The notes under the pieces are model-generated. The model saw nothing but the letters and a program-made list of their open reading frames with translations, was not told where the DNA came from and made no database searches. A DNA stretch of 64,000 bases from Gluconobacter frateurii (GTDB taxonomy: Bacteria; Pseudomonadota; Alphaproteobacteria; Acetobacterales; Acetobacteraceae): the NCBI RefSeq assembly GCF_002723955.1, contig NZ_BEWN01000001.1:434001-498000 (forward strand), given 5' to 3'. Of the stretch, positions 43,418 to 52,379 are shown piece after piece. The position numbers and the translations under genes were made by a program. Position 1 is the stretch's first letter. The number at the start of each line of letters is the position of its first letter.

Positions 43418-44510
43418 TTTTCTGCGCACCATCATCGCCTATGTCCTGATTCTTGGCATTCTGGTTTTCATCCATGAACTGGGACATTACCTTGCGGCGC
43501 GCTGGCGTGGCGTGAAGGTTGAGACTTTTTCCATTGGTTTCGGGCCGGCCGTGCGACGTTGGTATGACAAGTCCGGAACGGAATGGCGCCTGAGCGCTAT
43601 CCCGTTGGGCGGATACGTCAAACCTCATGGGTTTGAAGGGCCGGATGACGCGACGGATGAGCAGAAAGCGGCCTGGATTCCGGGCAGGACATTCCATGAC
43701 AAACCTGTAGGCTCTCGGGCCCTGGTGATTGTCATGGGGCCTATGTTCAACTTCCTGTTCGCGATTATTGCTTTCACGCTGCTGTTTGCGACTGTTGGCA
43801 AGCCGGAGCTTCGGAATGATATTTCTCAGGTCGTCGCAGGAAGTGCTGCGGAAAAGGCGGGCGTGAAAACGGGTGATGTGATCACGCGTATCGGTCCACT
43901 TTCCATTTCTGGTCCTGAAGATGTGATGGGGACTGTTGCCTCTCACCCGAACGATACGACAACGCTTGGAATTCGTCGCAACGGAGAAGATCTGACCCTG
44001 CCGGTCACGATTGGGGCTCTAAAAAGCGGCTCGCATGCGACTGGCGTGCTCGGAGTGGGATTTGCTGCTTCTCCCGGGCATCCTGTTTCGCCAGGTAAAG
44101 CTGCCGTAATGGGTGTGCAGGAGACCTGGACGATGTCTGTGCGCACGCTGCAGGGCGTCTGGCAGATCCTTTCTGGCCAACGCAGCGCGAAAGAGCTGGG
44201 CGGAACGATCCGAATCGCACAGATGTCAGGTCAGGTCGCCAGCTATGGTATGGCGAGCATTGTGTCTTTCATGGCGCTTCTGTCCATCAATCTTGGGCTT
44301 ATAAACCTGTTTCCGATCCCGGTTCTCGATGGTGGACGACTGATCTTTTATGCCATTGAAGCCATCAAGGGGCGTCCTGTTTCACGGCGTGTACAGGAAG
44401 TAAGTATGCAGGTCGGAATGGCGCTTATCGGCGCACTTTTCCTTTTTTCTACGGTGAATGACCTGACAAATATCGGCTTGTTCCACTGGATGTTTCACGC
44501 CGGCAGCTAG
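43410..44510 (+). CDS. rseP: Site-2 protease RseP
   Basis: Intramembrane zinc metalloprotease that cleaves membrane-bound anti-sigma factors and leftover signal peptides. From the ATG at 43410 it has 366 residues. HELGH near residue 22 gives the zinc histidines and catalytic Glu; one PDZ-like domain occupies about 125-200 (VVAGSAAEKAGVKTGDVITRI), so it is shorter than the E. coli double-PDZ form; NLFPIPVLDGGRL carries the third zinc ligand. Located, as usual, between dxr and bamA. Confidence 0.96.
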   Translation: MHDFLRTIIAYVLILGILVFIHELGHYLAARWRGVKVETFSIGFGPAVRRWYDKSGTEWRLSAIPLGGYVKPHGFEGPDDATDEQKAAWIPGRTFHDKPVGSRALVIVMGPMFNFLFAIIAFTLLFATVGKPELRNDISQVVAGSAAEKAGVKTGDVITRIGPLSISGPEDVMGTVASHPNDTTTLGIRRNGEDLTLPVTIGALKSGSHATGVLGVGFAASPGHPVSPGKAAVMGVQETWTMSVRTLQGVWQILSGQRSAKELGGTIRIAQMSGQVASYGMASIVSFMALLSINLGLINLFPIPVLDGGRLIFYAIEAIKGRPVSRRVQEVSMQVGMALIGALFLFSTVNDLTNIGLFHWMFHAGS

Positions 44511-44678
44511 GCTGCGATACGCCCCGTAACTCTTCGTGAGTGAAGGGAGATCTTGCATGGTGGGGGGCTTTTCGGATACCTCCGCCAATGGCGTAGCGTG
44601 TCATGCGCCTACGAAAAATCTGTTACAAGGAAAACCGGTTTGTCAGGATCACGGTCAAGAGGTTCCCGGTCCCCGAAC

Positions 44679-47147
44679 ATGCGTCTGTTGCTTCTGGCAT
44701 CGGCATGTCTTCTCCCGACCGCCCTCGGTGTGGCGGAGGCCCGTTCCGCACGTCAGCACCAGGCATCAGGTGCAGCCTCGGGTAGCAACGTGATCCAGGC
44801 CATTACGGTCTCTGGCAATACACGTATCGAAACCAGCACGGTTCTTTCTTACATGGTTGCCCAGCCGGGAGATTCCTTTAACCAGGATGATCTCGACCGG
44901 TCTCTGAAGTCGCTTTACGCGACCGGCCTGTTCAAGGACGTAACCCTTCATCGTGATGGCAATACGCTTCTGGTGAATCTGGTTGAGAACCCCATCGTCA
45001 ATCGTATTGTCTTTGAGGGTAACCATGCACTGAAGGATGAGGATCTCCGCAAGGAAATCAGCCTTCGCCCGCGTGCGGTTTTCTCATCTCAGACCACGGC
45101 CGCTGATCGTCAGAAGATCCTGAACCAGTATGCTGGCAAGGCGCGGTTCGGTGCGACGGTTACGCCGCAGATCATCCAGTTGTCTCACAACCGGGTTGAT
45201 GTGGTTTTCAAGATCAACGAAGCCCAGCAGACGCTGATCCACAAGATCGTGTTCGTGGGCAACCATGCGTTCAGTGAAGCCCGTCTGGCGCAGGTGATTT
45301 CTTCCAAGGAAAACACCTGGTACCGGTTCTTCTCGTCCTCGGATGAATATAACCCCGAGCGCATCAAGTATGATGCCGAACTGCTGCGCCGGTTCTACCT
45401 CCATAACGGATATGTTGATTTCCACATGGTGGACGCGACAGGTGAGCTTTCGCCTGATCACAAGTCCTTCTATGTGACGTTCACCATCCACGAGGGTGAT
45501 CAGTATCATATCGGCAAGATGGACATTCGTTCCAACGTGCGCCGTGTGACGCCTGAAATGATGAGGCCAAAGATCCAGCTGTTCAAGCATCAGATCTATG
45601 ATGGAACAGCGATCCAGCATAACACAACGGACATGCAGGAGTGGCTTCAGGCTCAGGGGCATCCCTTTGCCATGGTGCGTTCCGAGATCGCACGTAATCC
45701 TGAAAAGCGGATCGTGGATCTGCTGTTCGATATTACAGAAGGTCCGCATGTCTACGTCGAGCGTATCGACATCAACGGCAACACCATTACCCGCGATAAC
45801 GTGATCCGCCGTAACCTGCCGATGGCAGAGGGCGACCCGTACACCCCGTTTGACAAGAAGTACTCTAAACTTGCTCTGCAGGACCTTGGATATTTCAGCA
45901 CGGTGTCGGTTGACCAGACGCAGGGTTCTGCACCTGACCGGGTCAACGTTGCTGCGAATGTCGTGGAAAAGCCAACTGGCGAATTCTCGCTGGGTGGCGG
46001 TTACTCAACGGACGTTGGTGTTCTCGGTAATGCGTCAGTCAAGCAGCACAACATGCTGGGAACTGGCATTGATGCCGGTATTTCCGGAACGGTTGCGTAT
46101 TATGAGAAGCAGGCGGATATCTCCATTACGGATCCGTACTTCCTGAACCGTAACCTTGTTGCTGGTGCTGATTTCTACTTTATCCAGAATAACTACCAGA
46201 CGTATCAGAGCTATAAAGAATCCCAGTACGGCATGAGTCTGCGTCTCGGATATGCATACAACCGCTATCTGTCGCAGTCCTTCAGCTATACCCTTGTAGA
46301 TCGTCAGGTCGGTAACTTCTACGATGCGGCGACGATTGCCGCAGACCCATCTTACATTGAATGGGTTCCTTCCGTGTATGTGCAGCAGTCTGCTGGCTGG
46401 TCGCTTCTGTCCCAGTTGAGCACGTCTCTGACCTATGATCGTCGTGACCGTCGCATGAACCCTCATGAGGGTTACATGATGAAGGTGGGTGGAGATTTTG
46501 CCGGCGTTGGCGGTAATGCAAAATACTACCGCTTCAAGGCAGACGGAGCTTACTACCTGCCGCTGGACCGGATTACCGGCAGTCATGACTGGACCATGCA
46601 GTTCAAGGGCGGCGTGGGCTACATGGGCGACTGGGATTCCAACAGCAAGCGCAACATCATTGATAACTTCTATCTGGGTGGTGAAAACCTGCGAGGCTTC
46701 CTCCAGGGTGGTGTAGGTCCGCGTTCTGGTCACATCTGTACTGGCGCCTATGTCAACGGGTCCTGCCCGACGCTTGATTATCTTCCGCGTCAGGGTCAGG
46801 AAGATCTTCTGGGTGGCCGGTTCATGTACACGGCCTCTGCGCAGTTGAACTTCCCAATGCCGATGGGTGACGATCTTGGTATTTCCGGTCGTTACTTTGT
46901 CGATGCCGGTAGCCTGTCGAGTGTGCGTGTCCAGAAGAAGTACACGGACTACTCCCGTCGTTATGAGTCCGGATATGCGTATACCCCTATTACGGGCGAC
47001 ACCATGATCCCGCGTGTTTCTACCGGTCTTGGTATTTCCTGGAAGAGCCCGTTCGGTCTCGTGAACATCGACGGTGCTATTCCGCTGCGTAAGGAAAAGG
47101 GCGATCGCCTTTACCCGCTGCGCTTTGGCTTCGGGCAGCAGTTCTAA
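44679..47147 (+). CDS. bamA: Outer membrane protein assembly factor BamA
   Basis: Central subunit of the BAM complex that folds beta-barrels into the outer membrane. I start at the ATG at 44679 (822 residues), which begins the signal peptide MRLLLLASACLLPTALG; the frame runs back to 44553 without purpose. Five POTRA domains span about 35-390 (SGNTRIETSTVLSYM, FEGNHALKDEDL, FVGNHAFSEARL and so on), then a 16-strand barrel with the surface-loop RGF motif (ENLRGFLQGG) and an aromatic C-terminus (RFGFGQQF). It is the largest gene of the envelope cluster. Confidence 0.98.
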   Translation: MRLLLLASACLLPTALGVAEARSARQHQASGAASGSNVIQAITVSGNTRIETSTVLSYMVAQPGDSFNQDDLDRSLKSLYATGLFKDVTLHRDGNTLLVNLVENPIVNRIVFEGNHALKDEDLRKEISLRPRAVFSSQTTAADRQKILNQYAGKARFGATVTPQIIQLSHNRVDVVFKINEAQQTLIHKIVFVGNHAFSEARLAQVISSKENTWYRFFSSSDEYNPERIKYDAELLRRFYLHNGYVDFHMVDATGELSPDHKSFYVTFTIHEGDQYHIGKMDIRSNVRRVTPEMMRPKIQLFKHQIYDGTAIQHNTTDMQEWLQAQGHPFAMVRSEIARNPEKRIVDLLFDITEGPHVYVERIDINGNTITRDNVIRRNLPMAEGDPYTPFDKKYSKLALQDLGYFSTVSVDQTQGSAPDRVNVAANVVEKPTGEFSLGGGYSTDVGVLGNASVKQHNMLGTGIDAGISGTVAYYEKQADISITDPYFLNRNLVAGADFYFIQNNYQTYQSYKESQYGMSLRLGYAYNRYLSQSFSYTLVDRQVGNFYDAATIAADPSYIEWVPSVYVQQSAGWSLLSQLSTSLTYDRRDRRMNPHEGYMMKVGGDFAGVGGNAKYYRFKADGAYYLPLDRITGSHDWTMQFKGGVGYMGDWDSNSKRNIIDNFYLGGENLRGFLQGGVGPRSGHICTGAYVNGSCPTLDYLPRQGQEDLLGGRFMYTASAQLNFPMPMGDDLGISGRYFVDAGSLSSVRVQKKYTDYSRRYESGYAYTPITGDTMIPRVSTGLGISWKSPFGLVNIDGAIPLRKEKGDRLYPLRFGFGQQF

Positions 47148-47204
47148 GACTGCGTGCCTGATTTCAAGCCTCAAGCAATTTTATCCCCTTCTCCAGAGGT
47201 GGTC

Positions 47205-48119
47205 ATGACCTTTCATTCCCTGATGCGTCCGGCTTCGGTCGGCGCGCTTCTGGCCGCGACGGTTCTTGCCGTTGCTCCGTCCGCTCACGCTCAGGCTGCC
47301 AACAATGGCGGCTGGTTTGTTCCGAAGGCTGCGCATCCAGATGCTCCTCCGGCTGCACGGCCAGCGCCGCGCCGGAGTGTGCCGGTTGCAGCCGAGGCTC
47401 CGACGGATGACGAACAGGGCGCGCCGAGCGCACAGCAGGCGCCTCCAGTGCTGCCGCTGCCGCCAATTCCGAACCCGCCCACAGTCGCGAAGGCCGCTCC
47501 TCCACCAGCAGCGGTTATCGGTGTGATCAACGTGCAGGCCGTCATGCAGATGTCGTCCGCCGCACAGGAGATCCAGCAGGTTCTTGGTGCGCGCCGTGAC
47601 AAGCTGGCTCAGGCTGTCCAGCGCGAAGAAGGTGCATGGCGTGGCGAGCAGCAGAAGCTGCAGTCCGAAGCTCGGACCCTGACCGCTGACCAGATCCAGC
47701 TCAGAGAGCGTCATCTGCAGGAACGTCGTGCCAAGGACCAGCGCGATTTCGGCAATCAGGCCCGTATCATTCAGGAAGCCGCTCAGGTCGGGTTCCACCA
47801 GATCGAGCGTGAGCTTGAGCAGGGCAACGGCATCATTGCCGCCGTCGCGGGTTCGCATAACATGAACCTTGTTCTGCATGCAGAACAGGTTGTGCTGCAT
47901 GTGGGCGAGCAGGACATCACGGAAGAAGTGGCGAACCAGCTGAACAAGACGCTGCCGCATGTCTTTATTCCGGGAGACGGTGTCGATCCTGAGCAGCTTG
48001 CCAAGTCTGGCAAGATGCCAACGACGGCTGATGAGCAACGTGCTGCCCAGGGGCCGGAACAGGCTGCTGCCCCTGCTGCTCCGGCTCAGCCTGAGTCCGT
48101 TCTGCGTCAGCATCACTGA
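47205..48119 (+). CDS. skp: OmpH/Skp-family periplasmic chaperone
   Basis: Periplasmic chaperone for unfolded outer-membrane proteins, placed after bamA as in E. coli. From the ATG at 47205 (AGAGGTGG upstream) it has 304 residues, about twice E. coli Skp. Signal peptide 1-28 (ending SAHAQA), then a Pro/Ala-rich stretch to about 105, then the OmpH core (IGVINVQAVMQMSSAAQEIQ, a coiled-coil rich in Gln/Glu/Arg to about 215, and a C-terminal part resembling NLVLHAEQVVLHV), then an Ala/Pro-rich tail. The added low-complexity ends are unusual for Skp but seen in related bacteria. Confidence 0.92.
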   Translation: MTFHSLMRPASVGALLAATVLAVAPSAHAQAANNGGWFVPKAAHPDAPPAARPAPRRSVPVAAEAPTDDEQGAPSAQQAPPVLPLPPIPNPPTVAKAAPPPAAVIGVINVQAVMQMSSAAQEIQQVLGARRDKLAQAVQREEGAWRGEQQKLQSEARTLTADQIQLRERHLQERRAKDQRDFGNQARIIQEAAQVGFHQIERELEQGNGIIAAVAGSHNMNLVLHAEQVVLHVGEQDITEEVANQLNKTLPHVFIPGDGVDPEQLAKSGKMPTTADEQRAAQGPEQAAAPAAPAQPESVLRQHH

Positions 48120-48130
48120 GGTCTGAGCCT

Positions 48131-49192
48131 GTGGGTGACACGATGTCCACCGAGACGCGTCCGGGTGATGAGCGCTTCTTCCTTCGTGCCGGTCCTTTTG
48201 GGCTGGCACAGTTGGCAGAAGTATCGGGAAGTGAGGTGCGTCCTGCCCTTGAAGGTCAGGACGGGAGCACGCTGTTTCGCGGCGTAGCGCCATTGCATGT
48301 GGCAGGCCCGGAAGACGTCAGTTTCCTGGATAACCGGCGCTATCTGCCCCTGCTGGAAAACACAAAAGCGGGTGCCGTCATTCTCGCACCCGCCTTTGCC
48401 GATAAGTTGCCTCCCAAAACGGCTGGACTGGTTTGCAAGACGCCTTACCTTGCCTGGGCTCGGATAGCGGCGTCGTTTCATCCCGCTCCGTCTTCCAGCG
48501 GTGCTCAACATCCTTCAGCCTATGTGAGCGAGAAAGCTGACATTGGCGAGAATGTTGAGATCGGTCCGTTTGCCGTGATCGAAGATGGTGCAAAAATCGG
48601 CAGCGGCACCCTGATCGGAGCGCATGCTACGATTGGCCGGAGCGTTGAGATAGGCGAGCGTTGCCGCATTGGCAGTCATGTCAGCCTGACCCATGCACGT
48701 GTTGGTCATCGTGTGACCCTGTATCCAGGCGCGCGGATTGGTCAGGACGGCTTTGGGTTTGCTGTTGGTCCGGAAGGCTTCGAGACCGTTCCCCAGCTTG
48801 GGTTGGTTGTGATCGAAGACGATGTCGAAATTGGTGCCAATTCCACCATTGATCGTGGCTCCATGCGCGATACGGTGATTGGTGCTGGCACCCGGATCGA
48901 TAATCTTGTGCAGATTGGTCACAATGCGCGACTGGGACGGTGCTGCATTGTGGTGTCTCAGGCCGGTATTTCCGGTTCTACGGAACTCGGTGATTTCGTC
49001 ACGATTGCGGCCCAGGCTGGTCTGATCGGTCACATCAAGATCGGCGACAAGGCCCGGGTCGGGGCCCAGTGTGGTGTCATGTCTGACGTTGATGCCGGGG
49101 CAGATGTGATTGGTAGTCCCGCCATGCCGTTCCGGGAGTTCTTCAGGAATGTGGCCACTCTGCGAAAGCTCTCCAAAAAGAGTACCGACTGA
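48131..49192 (+). CDS. lpxD: UDP-3-O-acylglucosamine N-acyltransferase
   Basis: Third enzyme of lipid A synthesis, adding the second acyl chain to UDP-GlcN. It has 353 residues with an N-terminal uridine-binding domain (about 20-115) and a left-handed parallel beta-helix of hexapeptide repeats (IGENVEIGPFAVIEDGAKIG and onward), the catalytic His in QIGHNARLG, and a C-terminal helix ending in LRKLSKK. I use the GTG at 48131; an ATG at 48143 is equally possible. Confidence 0.97.
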   Translation: MGDTMSTETRPGDERFFLRAGPFGLAQLAEVSGSEVRPALEGQDGSTLFRGVAPLHVAGPEDVSFLDNRRYLPLLENTKAGAVILAPAFADKLPPKTAGLVCKTPYLAWARIAASFHPAPSSSGAQHPSAYVSEKADIGENVEIGPFAVIEDGAKIGSGTLIGAHATIGRSVEIGERCRIGSHVSLTHARVGHRVTLYPGARIGQDGFGFAVGPEGFETVPQLGLVVIEDDVEIGANSTIDRGSMRDTVIGAGTRIDNLVQIGHNARLGRCCIVVSQAGISGSTELGDFVTIAAQAGLIGHIKIGDKARVGAQCGVMSDVDAGADVIGSPAMPFREFFRNVATLRKLSKKSTD

Positions 49193-49294
49193 CCTGAACG
49201 GGTGATGGATGGTATCCCTTGACCAGTTTTGCTAAGGGAGGCCAATCGCACTGCTCGGAGAGCAGAAAACTGACAAAATTTCTCCCGGAAGGGT

Positions 49295-49813
49295 ATGGTG
49301 AAGAAGATGGATCGAGTGGACGCTCCGGCTGAAAAGACGACCCCGGCAGAAGGGGCTTCGGGAACACCTCAGGTTCCCGAGAGCATCGACATTCTGCAGA
49401 TCATGCAGGCGATCCCTCATCGCTATCCTTTCCTCCTGATCGACAAGATGCAGGAGATCAAGGCTGGTGAGTCGGCTGTCGGCATCAAGAATGTCACGGT
49501 CAATGAGCCCTTCTTCCAGGGGCATTTCCCTTCTCATCCGGTCATGCCGGGTGTTCTGATCATCGAAGCCATGGCTCAGACGGCTGCCACGCTTGTTGTT
49601 CTGACGCTTGGGAAGGCTTTCGAAGGTAAGCTCGTTTATTTCATGACCATCGAAGGTGCGAAGTTCCGCCGTCCGGTGGGGCCTGGCGATCAGCTTCGTA
49701 TCGAGGTCGTCAAGGAGCGCTCCCGGGCGAATGTCTGGAAATTCAAGGGTATTGCCCGTGTTGACGGCGTTGCTGTCGCAGAGGCAACCTTCAGTGCCAT
49801 GATCATGGGCTGA
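49295..49813 (+). CDS. fabZ: 3-hydroxyacyl-[ACP] dehydratase FabZ
   Basis: Hot-dog-fold dehydratase of fatty acid elongation; placed between lpxD and lpxA, where its hydroxyacyl-ACP substrate is also the lipid A acyl donor. It has 172 residues with an N-terminal 30-residue extension, then IMQAIPHRYPFLLID (active His), and the second active-site segment QGHFPSHPVMPGVLIIEAMAQ truncated here as GHFPSHPVMPGVLI with Glu in IIEAMAQ. GGAAGGG lies just before the ATG. It is four bases ahead of lpxA. Confidence 0.97.
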   Translation: MVKKMDRVDAPAEKTTPAEGASGTPQVPESIDILQIMQAIPHRYPFLLIDKMQEIKAGESAVGIKNVTVNEPFFQGHFPSHPVMPGVLIIEAMAQTAATLVVLTLGKAFEGKLVYFMTIEGAKFRRPVGPGDQLRIEVVKERSRANVWKFKGIARVDGVAVAEATFSAMIMG

Positions 49814-49817
49814 ACTG

Positions 49818-50675
49818 ATGCAGATTGCAGGAAAACGATCCGACAGCGCCGAAATCCATGCGACCGCTCTTGTTGATGAGCGGGCCCGGATTGGAGATAA
49901 TGTCCGTATTGGTCCGTGGTGTGTCGTCGGACCGCATGTGACACTTGGCGACGGCGTGCACCTGCATGCTTCCGTTATCGTTGACGGGCATACGACCCTT
50001 CGTGAAGGGGTGGAAGTTTATCCCTTCGTCACGATCGGCATGGCCCCTCAGGATCTCAAATATGCTGGCGAGCCGACGCTCTGCGAAATCGGGGCTCACA
50101 CGATCATTCGTGAGAACGTCACGATCCATCGTGGAACGGCTCAGGGCCATGCACTGACCAAGATCGGCGCGCGCTGCCTGATCATGGCGAACGCGCATGT
50201 GGCCCATGACTGCGTTCTGGGTGATCGGGTCATCATCGTGAACAATGTTGTCATGGGCGGTCATGTCGAGATCGCGGATGATGCCAAGGTCATGGGATCT
50301 GCTGCGCTTCACCAATTTGTTCGTGTTGGCCGTGGAGCCGTTGTTGGTGGCGTCTGTGGTGTTGAGATGGACGTTATTCCTTATGGCAGCGTTCTGGGGA
50401 ACCGTGCGCGTCTGGTTGGTCTGAACTGGATTGGCCTGAAGCGTTCAGGCGTTGGGCCGGAGGAGATGCAGGCCATGCGTCGGGCTTTCCGGACCCTGTA
50501 TCCCCGTCATGGCAGCACGGATGTTGTTCTGGAAGCGCGCATTGCAGAAGTTCGTCGCGAATATGGGCATCTGCAACGCATTGCTGAAATGCTTGACTTC
50601 ATGGAAGCGCCAAGCCGTCGCGGCCTGACGCGCGTTGCCCGAAATGAGGGATTGTCCGAGACCGAAGGAGCCTGA
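49818..50675 (+). CDS. lpxA: UDP-N-acetylglucosamine acyltransferase
   Basis: First committed acyltransferase of lipid A. The 285 residues form a hexapeptide-repeat beta-helix (EIHATALVDERARIGDNVRI and onward) with the catalytic His in HVAHDCVLGD, VTIHRGT and GAAGLHQFVRVGR-like SAALHQFVRVGR, then a helical C-terminal domain. It follows fabZ with four bases between, and lpxI begins two bases after its stop. Confidence 0.98.
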   Translation: MQIAGKRSDSAEIHATALVDERARIGDNVRIGPWCVVGPHVTLGDGVHLHASVIVDGHTTLREGVEVYPFVTIGMAPQDLKYAGEPTLCEIGAHTIIRENVTIHRGTAQGHALTKIGARCLIMANAHVAHDCVLGDRVIIVNNVVMGGHVEIADDAKVMGSAALHQFVRVGRGAVVGGVCGVEMDVIPYGSVLGNRARLVGLNWIGLKRSGVGPEEMQAMRRAFRTLYPRHGSTDVVLEARIAEVRREYGHLQRIAEMLDFMEAPSRRGLTRVARNEGLSETEGA

Positions 50676-50677
50676 GT

Positions 50678-51523
50678 ATGCCAGGGGGAGGTTGCGTCGG
50701 TATTCTGGCCGGGGCAGGCCCCTTGCCTGCACAGGTAGCTGCGGCTGCTCTGGAAAAAGGGAAGTCCGTTTTTATTGTCGGCTTCCGGGATTTTGCGGAT
50801 ACGGCCCGTTTGGCGCCCTATCCGCATGAGATCATCCGTCTTGCCGCGGTAGGGGAAATCCTGGCGGCTCTTAAAAAACATGGCTGTCGTGAACTGGTCC
50901 TGATCGGTCCCGTGAGACGCCCTGCCTGGCGCGATCTTCGGCCAGATGCGGAAGGCGCGCGCATTCTTGCCCGTTTGGGGCGTGCCATTTTCCTGGGTGA
51001 TGACGGTCTTTTGGGCGCGGTGGTCCGGGTTCTGGGAGAAGAGGGCTTCATTGTCCGCGGTGCGCATGAATTTCTGGATCATGCGACAGGTCGTAGCGGA
51101 ACGCTTGGGCGCGTAGCTCCGGACGAGCAGGCCCAGCAGGATATTGCCCGCGGCGTTAAGGTTCTGCGCGCCATGGCCGCACTGGATATCGGGCAGGGAT
51201 GTGTCGTGCAGAGCGGCCTGGTTCTGGCTGTGGAGGCTTTGGAGGGCACTGACGCGATGTTGGGGCGCTGCGGGAAGCTGATGCAGGCTGGAAGTGGCGG
51301 TGTTCTCATCAAGATGCCCAAGAGTGGTCAGGACTTAAGGGCAGACATGCCCACAATTGGTCCGGAGACACTCGAGAATGCTGCTCGGAACGGATTGCGC
51401 GGGGTAGCGTTTCAGCCTGGTGTGACCCTACTGACAGACCCGGATCGCTGCGTTTCTCTGGCTGACCGATACGGGCTGTTCCTTTATGGGCTGACGACCG
51501 AAGATCTTAAGGAAGAAAAATGA
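50678..51523 (+). CDS. lpxI: UDP-2,3-diacylglucosamine pyrophosphatase LpxI
   Basis: Alphaproteobacterial replacement for LpxH, cleaving UDP-2,3-diacyl-GlcN to lipid X. The 281 residues show the family's N-terminal GILAGAGPLPAQVA, the core LGRVAPDEQAQQDIARG (metal ligands), AVEALEGTDAML and the C-terminal KSGQDLRADMPTIGPETLENA. It is two bases after lpxA. The usual next gene, lpxB, is not here; instead the stop overlaps a glyoxalase start (ATGA), so lpxB must be elsewhere. Confidence 0.95.
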   Translation: MPGGGCVGILAGAGPLPAQVAAAALEKGKSVFIVGFRDFADTARLAPYPHEIIRLAAVGEILAALKKHGCRELVLIGPVRRPAWRDLRPDAEGARILARLGRAIFLGDDGLLGAVVRVLGEEGFIVRGAHEFLDHATGRSGTLGRVAPDEQAQQDIARGVKVLRAMAALDIGQGCVVQSGLVLAVEALEGTDAMLGRCGKLMQAGSGGVLIKMPKSGQDLRADMPTIGPETLENAARNGLRGVAFQPGVTLLTDPDRCVSLADRYGLFLYGLTTEDLKEEK

Positions 51524-51927
51524 GCACATTTCTGCATACGATGGTCCGCATCCGGGACATTGATCGCAGTCTGGCGTTCTACAGCCTTCTGGGCATGAAG
51601 GAGCTGCGCCGCAAGGAAGTTCGTGAGGGGCGTTATACGCTGGTCTTCATCGGATTCGCGGATAATGAGCACGGACAGGCCGAAATCGAGCTGACCTACA
51701 ACTGGGATCAGGATTCTGATTACGAAGTCGGTACCGGTTTCGGGCATTTCGCTATTGGTGTGCCTGACGTCGCGGGGCTGGTAGAGACTGTCCGGTCTGG
51801 CGGTGGAACTGTAACGCGTGAGGCCGGCCCGTTAAAGTTCGGGACGATCATCATTGCCTTCGTGCAGGACCCCGATGGCTACAAGATCGAGCTTATTGAG
51901 AAGAAGCCGACGTCTTCAGAAGACTGA
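51520..51927 (+). CDS. gloA: Lactoylglutathione lyase (glyoxalase I)
   Basis: Metal-dependent detoxification of methylglyoxal with glutathione. The 135 residues contain the paired beta-alpha-beta motifs with metal ligands: His in FLHTMVRIRD, Glu in AEIELTYNWD, His in GFGHFAIGVPD and Glu in YKIELIEKK; LGMKELRRKEVREGRYTLVF is typical. The ATG overlaps the lpxI stop. Its 3' end overlaps by 35 bases with the small minus-strand gene at 51893-52102. Confidence 0.95.
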   Translation: MSTFLHTMVRIRDIDRSLAFYSLLGMKELRRKEVREGRYTLVFIGFADNEHGQAEIELTYNWDQDSDYEVGTGFGHFAIGVPDVAGLVETVRSGGGTVTREAGPLKFGTIIIAFVQDPDGYKIELIEKKPTSSED

Positions 51928-52102
51928 GTGCCTTCTCAAGTGAGTGTATGATTGTCTCTGCATTCCGCCGTACAGAATCGTCTGTGTGGGATGACAGGAT
52001 GTCGGCGCAGAGCAGGGCAGGTGAGAGTGCGTTTCGCAAATCATGGCGAAATGCACTGGATTCGTTCGATTGAGACGGTGTTAGAGTCGGTTTTTGGCTC
52101 AT
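51893..52102 (-). CDS. Orphan mini-protein resembling a histidine-kinase DHp helix pair
   Basis: A 69-residue protein from the ATG at 52102 (GGAAG about eight bases upstream; the frame extends 18 codons further). After a Ser/Gln-rich start it reads FRHDLRNALSPALLCADIL, which matches the H-box of HisKA-type sensor kinases (phospho-acceptor His at position 20 in a HDLRN context), then a second amphipathic helix (RRNAETIIHSLEKALSLL). There is no ATP-binding domain, sensor or membrane helix, and no such domain nearby. It could be a phosphotransfer, dimerisation or inhibitor module of a two-component system. It lies between the glyoxalase and rpmH and overlaps the former. It may also be a decayed kinase fragment. 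Confidence 0.55.
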   Translation of the reverse strand: MSQKPTLTPSQSNESSAFRHDLRNALSPALLCADILSSHTDDSVRRNAETIIHSLEKALSLLKTSASSQ

Positions 52103-52128
52103 ATCCTCAGCTTCCTGATCGTCCGGCA

Positions 52129-52157
52129 TTGACAGGCGGAGACCCGGTGAGTACAAG
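52129..52157 (+). promoter_or_regulatory. rpmH: Promoter of rpmH-rnpA
   Basis: A consensus TTGACA (52129-52134) is followed after exactly 17 bases by TACAAG (52152-52157). A 9-bp perfect inverted repeat GAGACCCGG/CCGGGTCTC (52139-52147 and 52159-52167) brackets the -10, and a second, overlapping 8-bp pair CCCGGTGA/TCACCGGG (52143-52150 and 52170-52177) shares its left arm. The repeats could be operators or alternative hairpins at the start of the message. Confidence 0.65.
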
Positions 52158-52244
52158 CCCGGGTCTCATTCACCGGGCGTTTCGTGCGCCCGATCGACGC
52201 GGATGTCCAGAGGGGCGTCTGCATGGTTTTTAAGGATCGATGTC

Positions 52245-52379
52245 ATGAAGCGCACGTATCAACCCTCCAAGCTGGTTCGTAAGCGTCGTCACGGTTTCCG
52301 TGCACGTACTGCTACAGTCGGTGGCCGCCGCGTGCTGGCAAACCGCCGCACGAAGGGTCGCAAGAAGCTCTCCGCCTGA
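52245..52379 (+). CDS. rpmH: 50S ribosomal protein L34
   Basis: Very small, highly basic 50S protein, 44 residues, too short for a default gene track. The translation begins [18 protein letters not shown] and ends with [10 protein letters not shown], the universal L34 pattern including [13 protein letters not shown] lies nine bases before the ATG. Its stop codon TGA overlaps the CTG proposed as the rnpA start. It opens the rpmH-rnpA-yidD-yidC-engB-argB block. A consensus promoter lies about 90 bases upstream. Confidence 0.98.
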   Translation: MKRTYQPSKLVRKRRHGFRARTATVGGRRVLANRRTKGRKKLSA

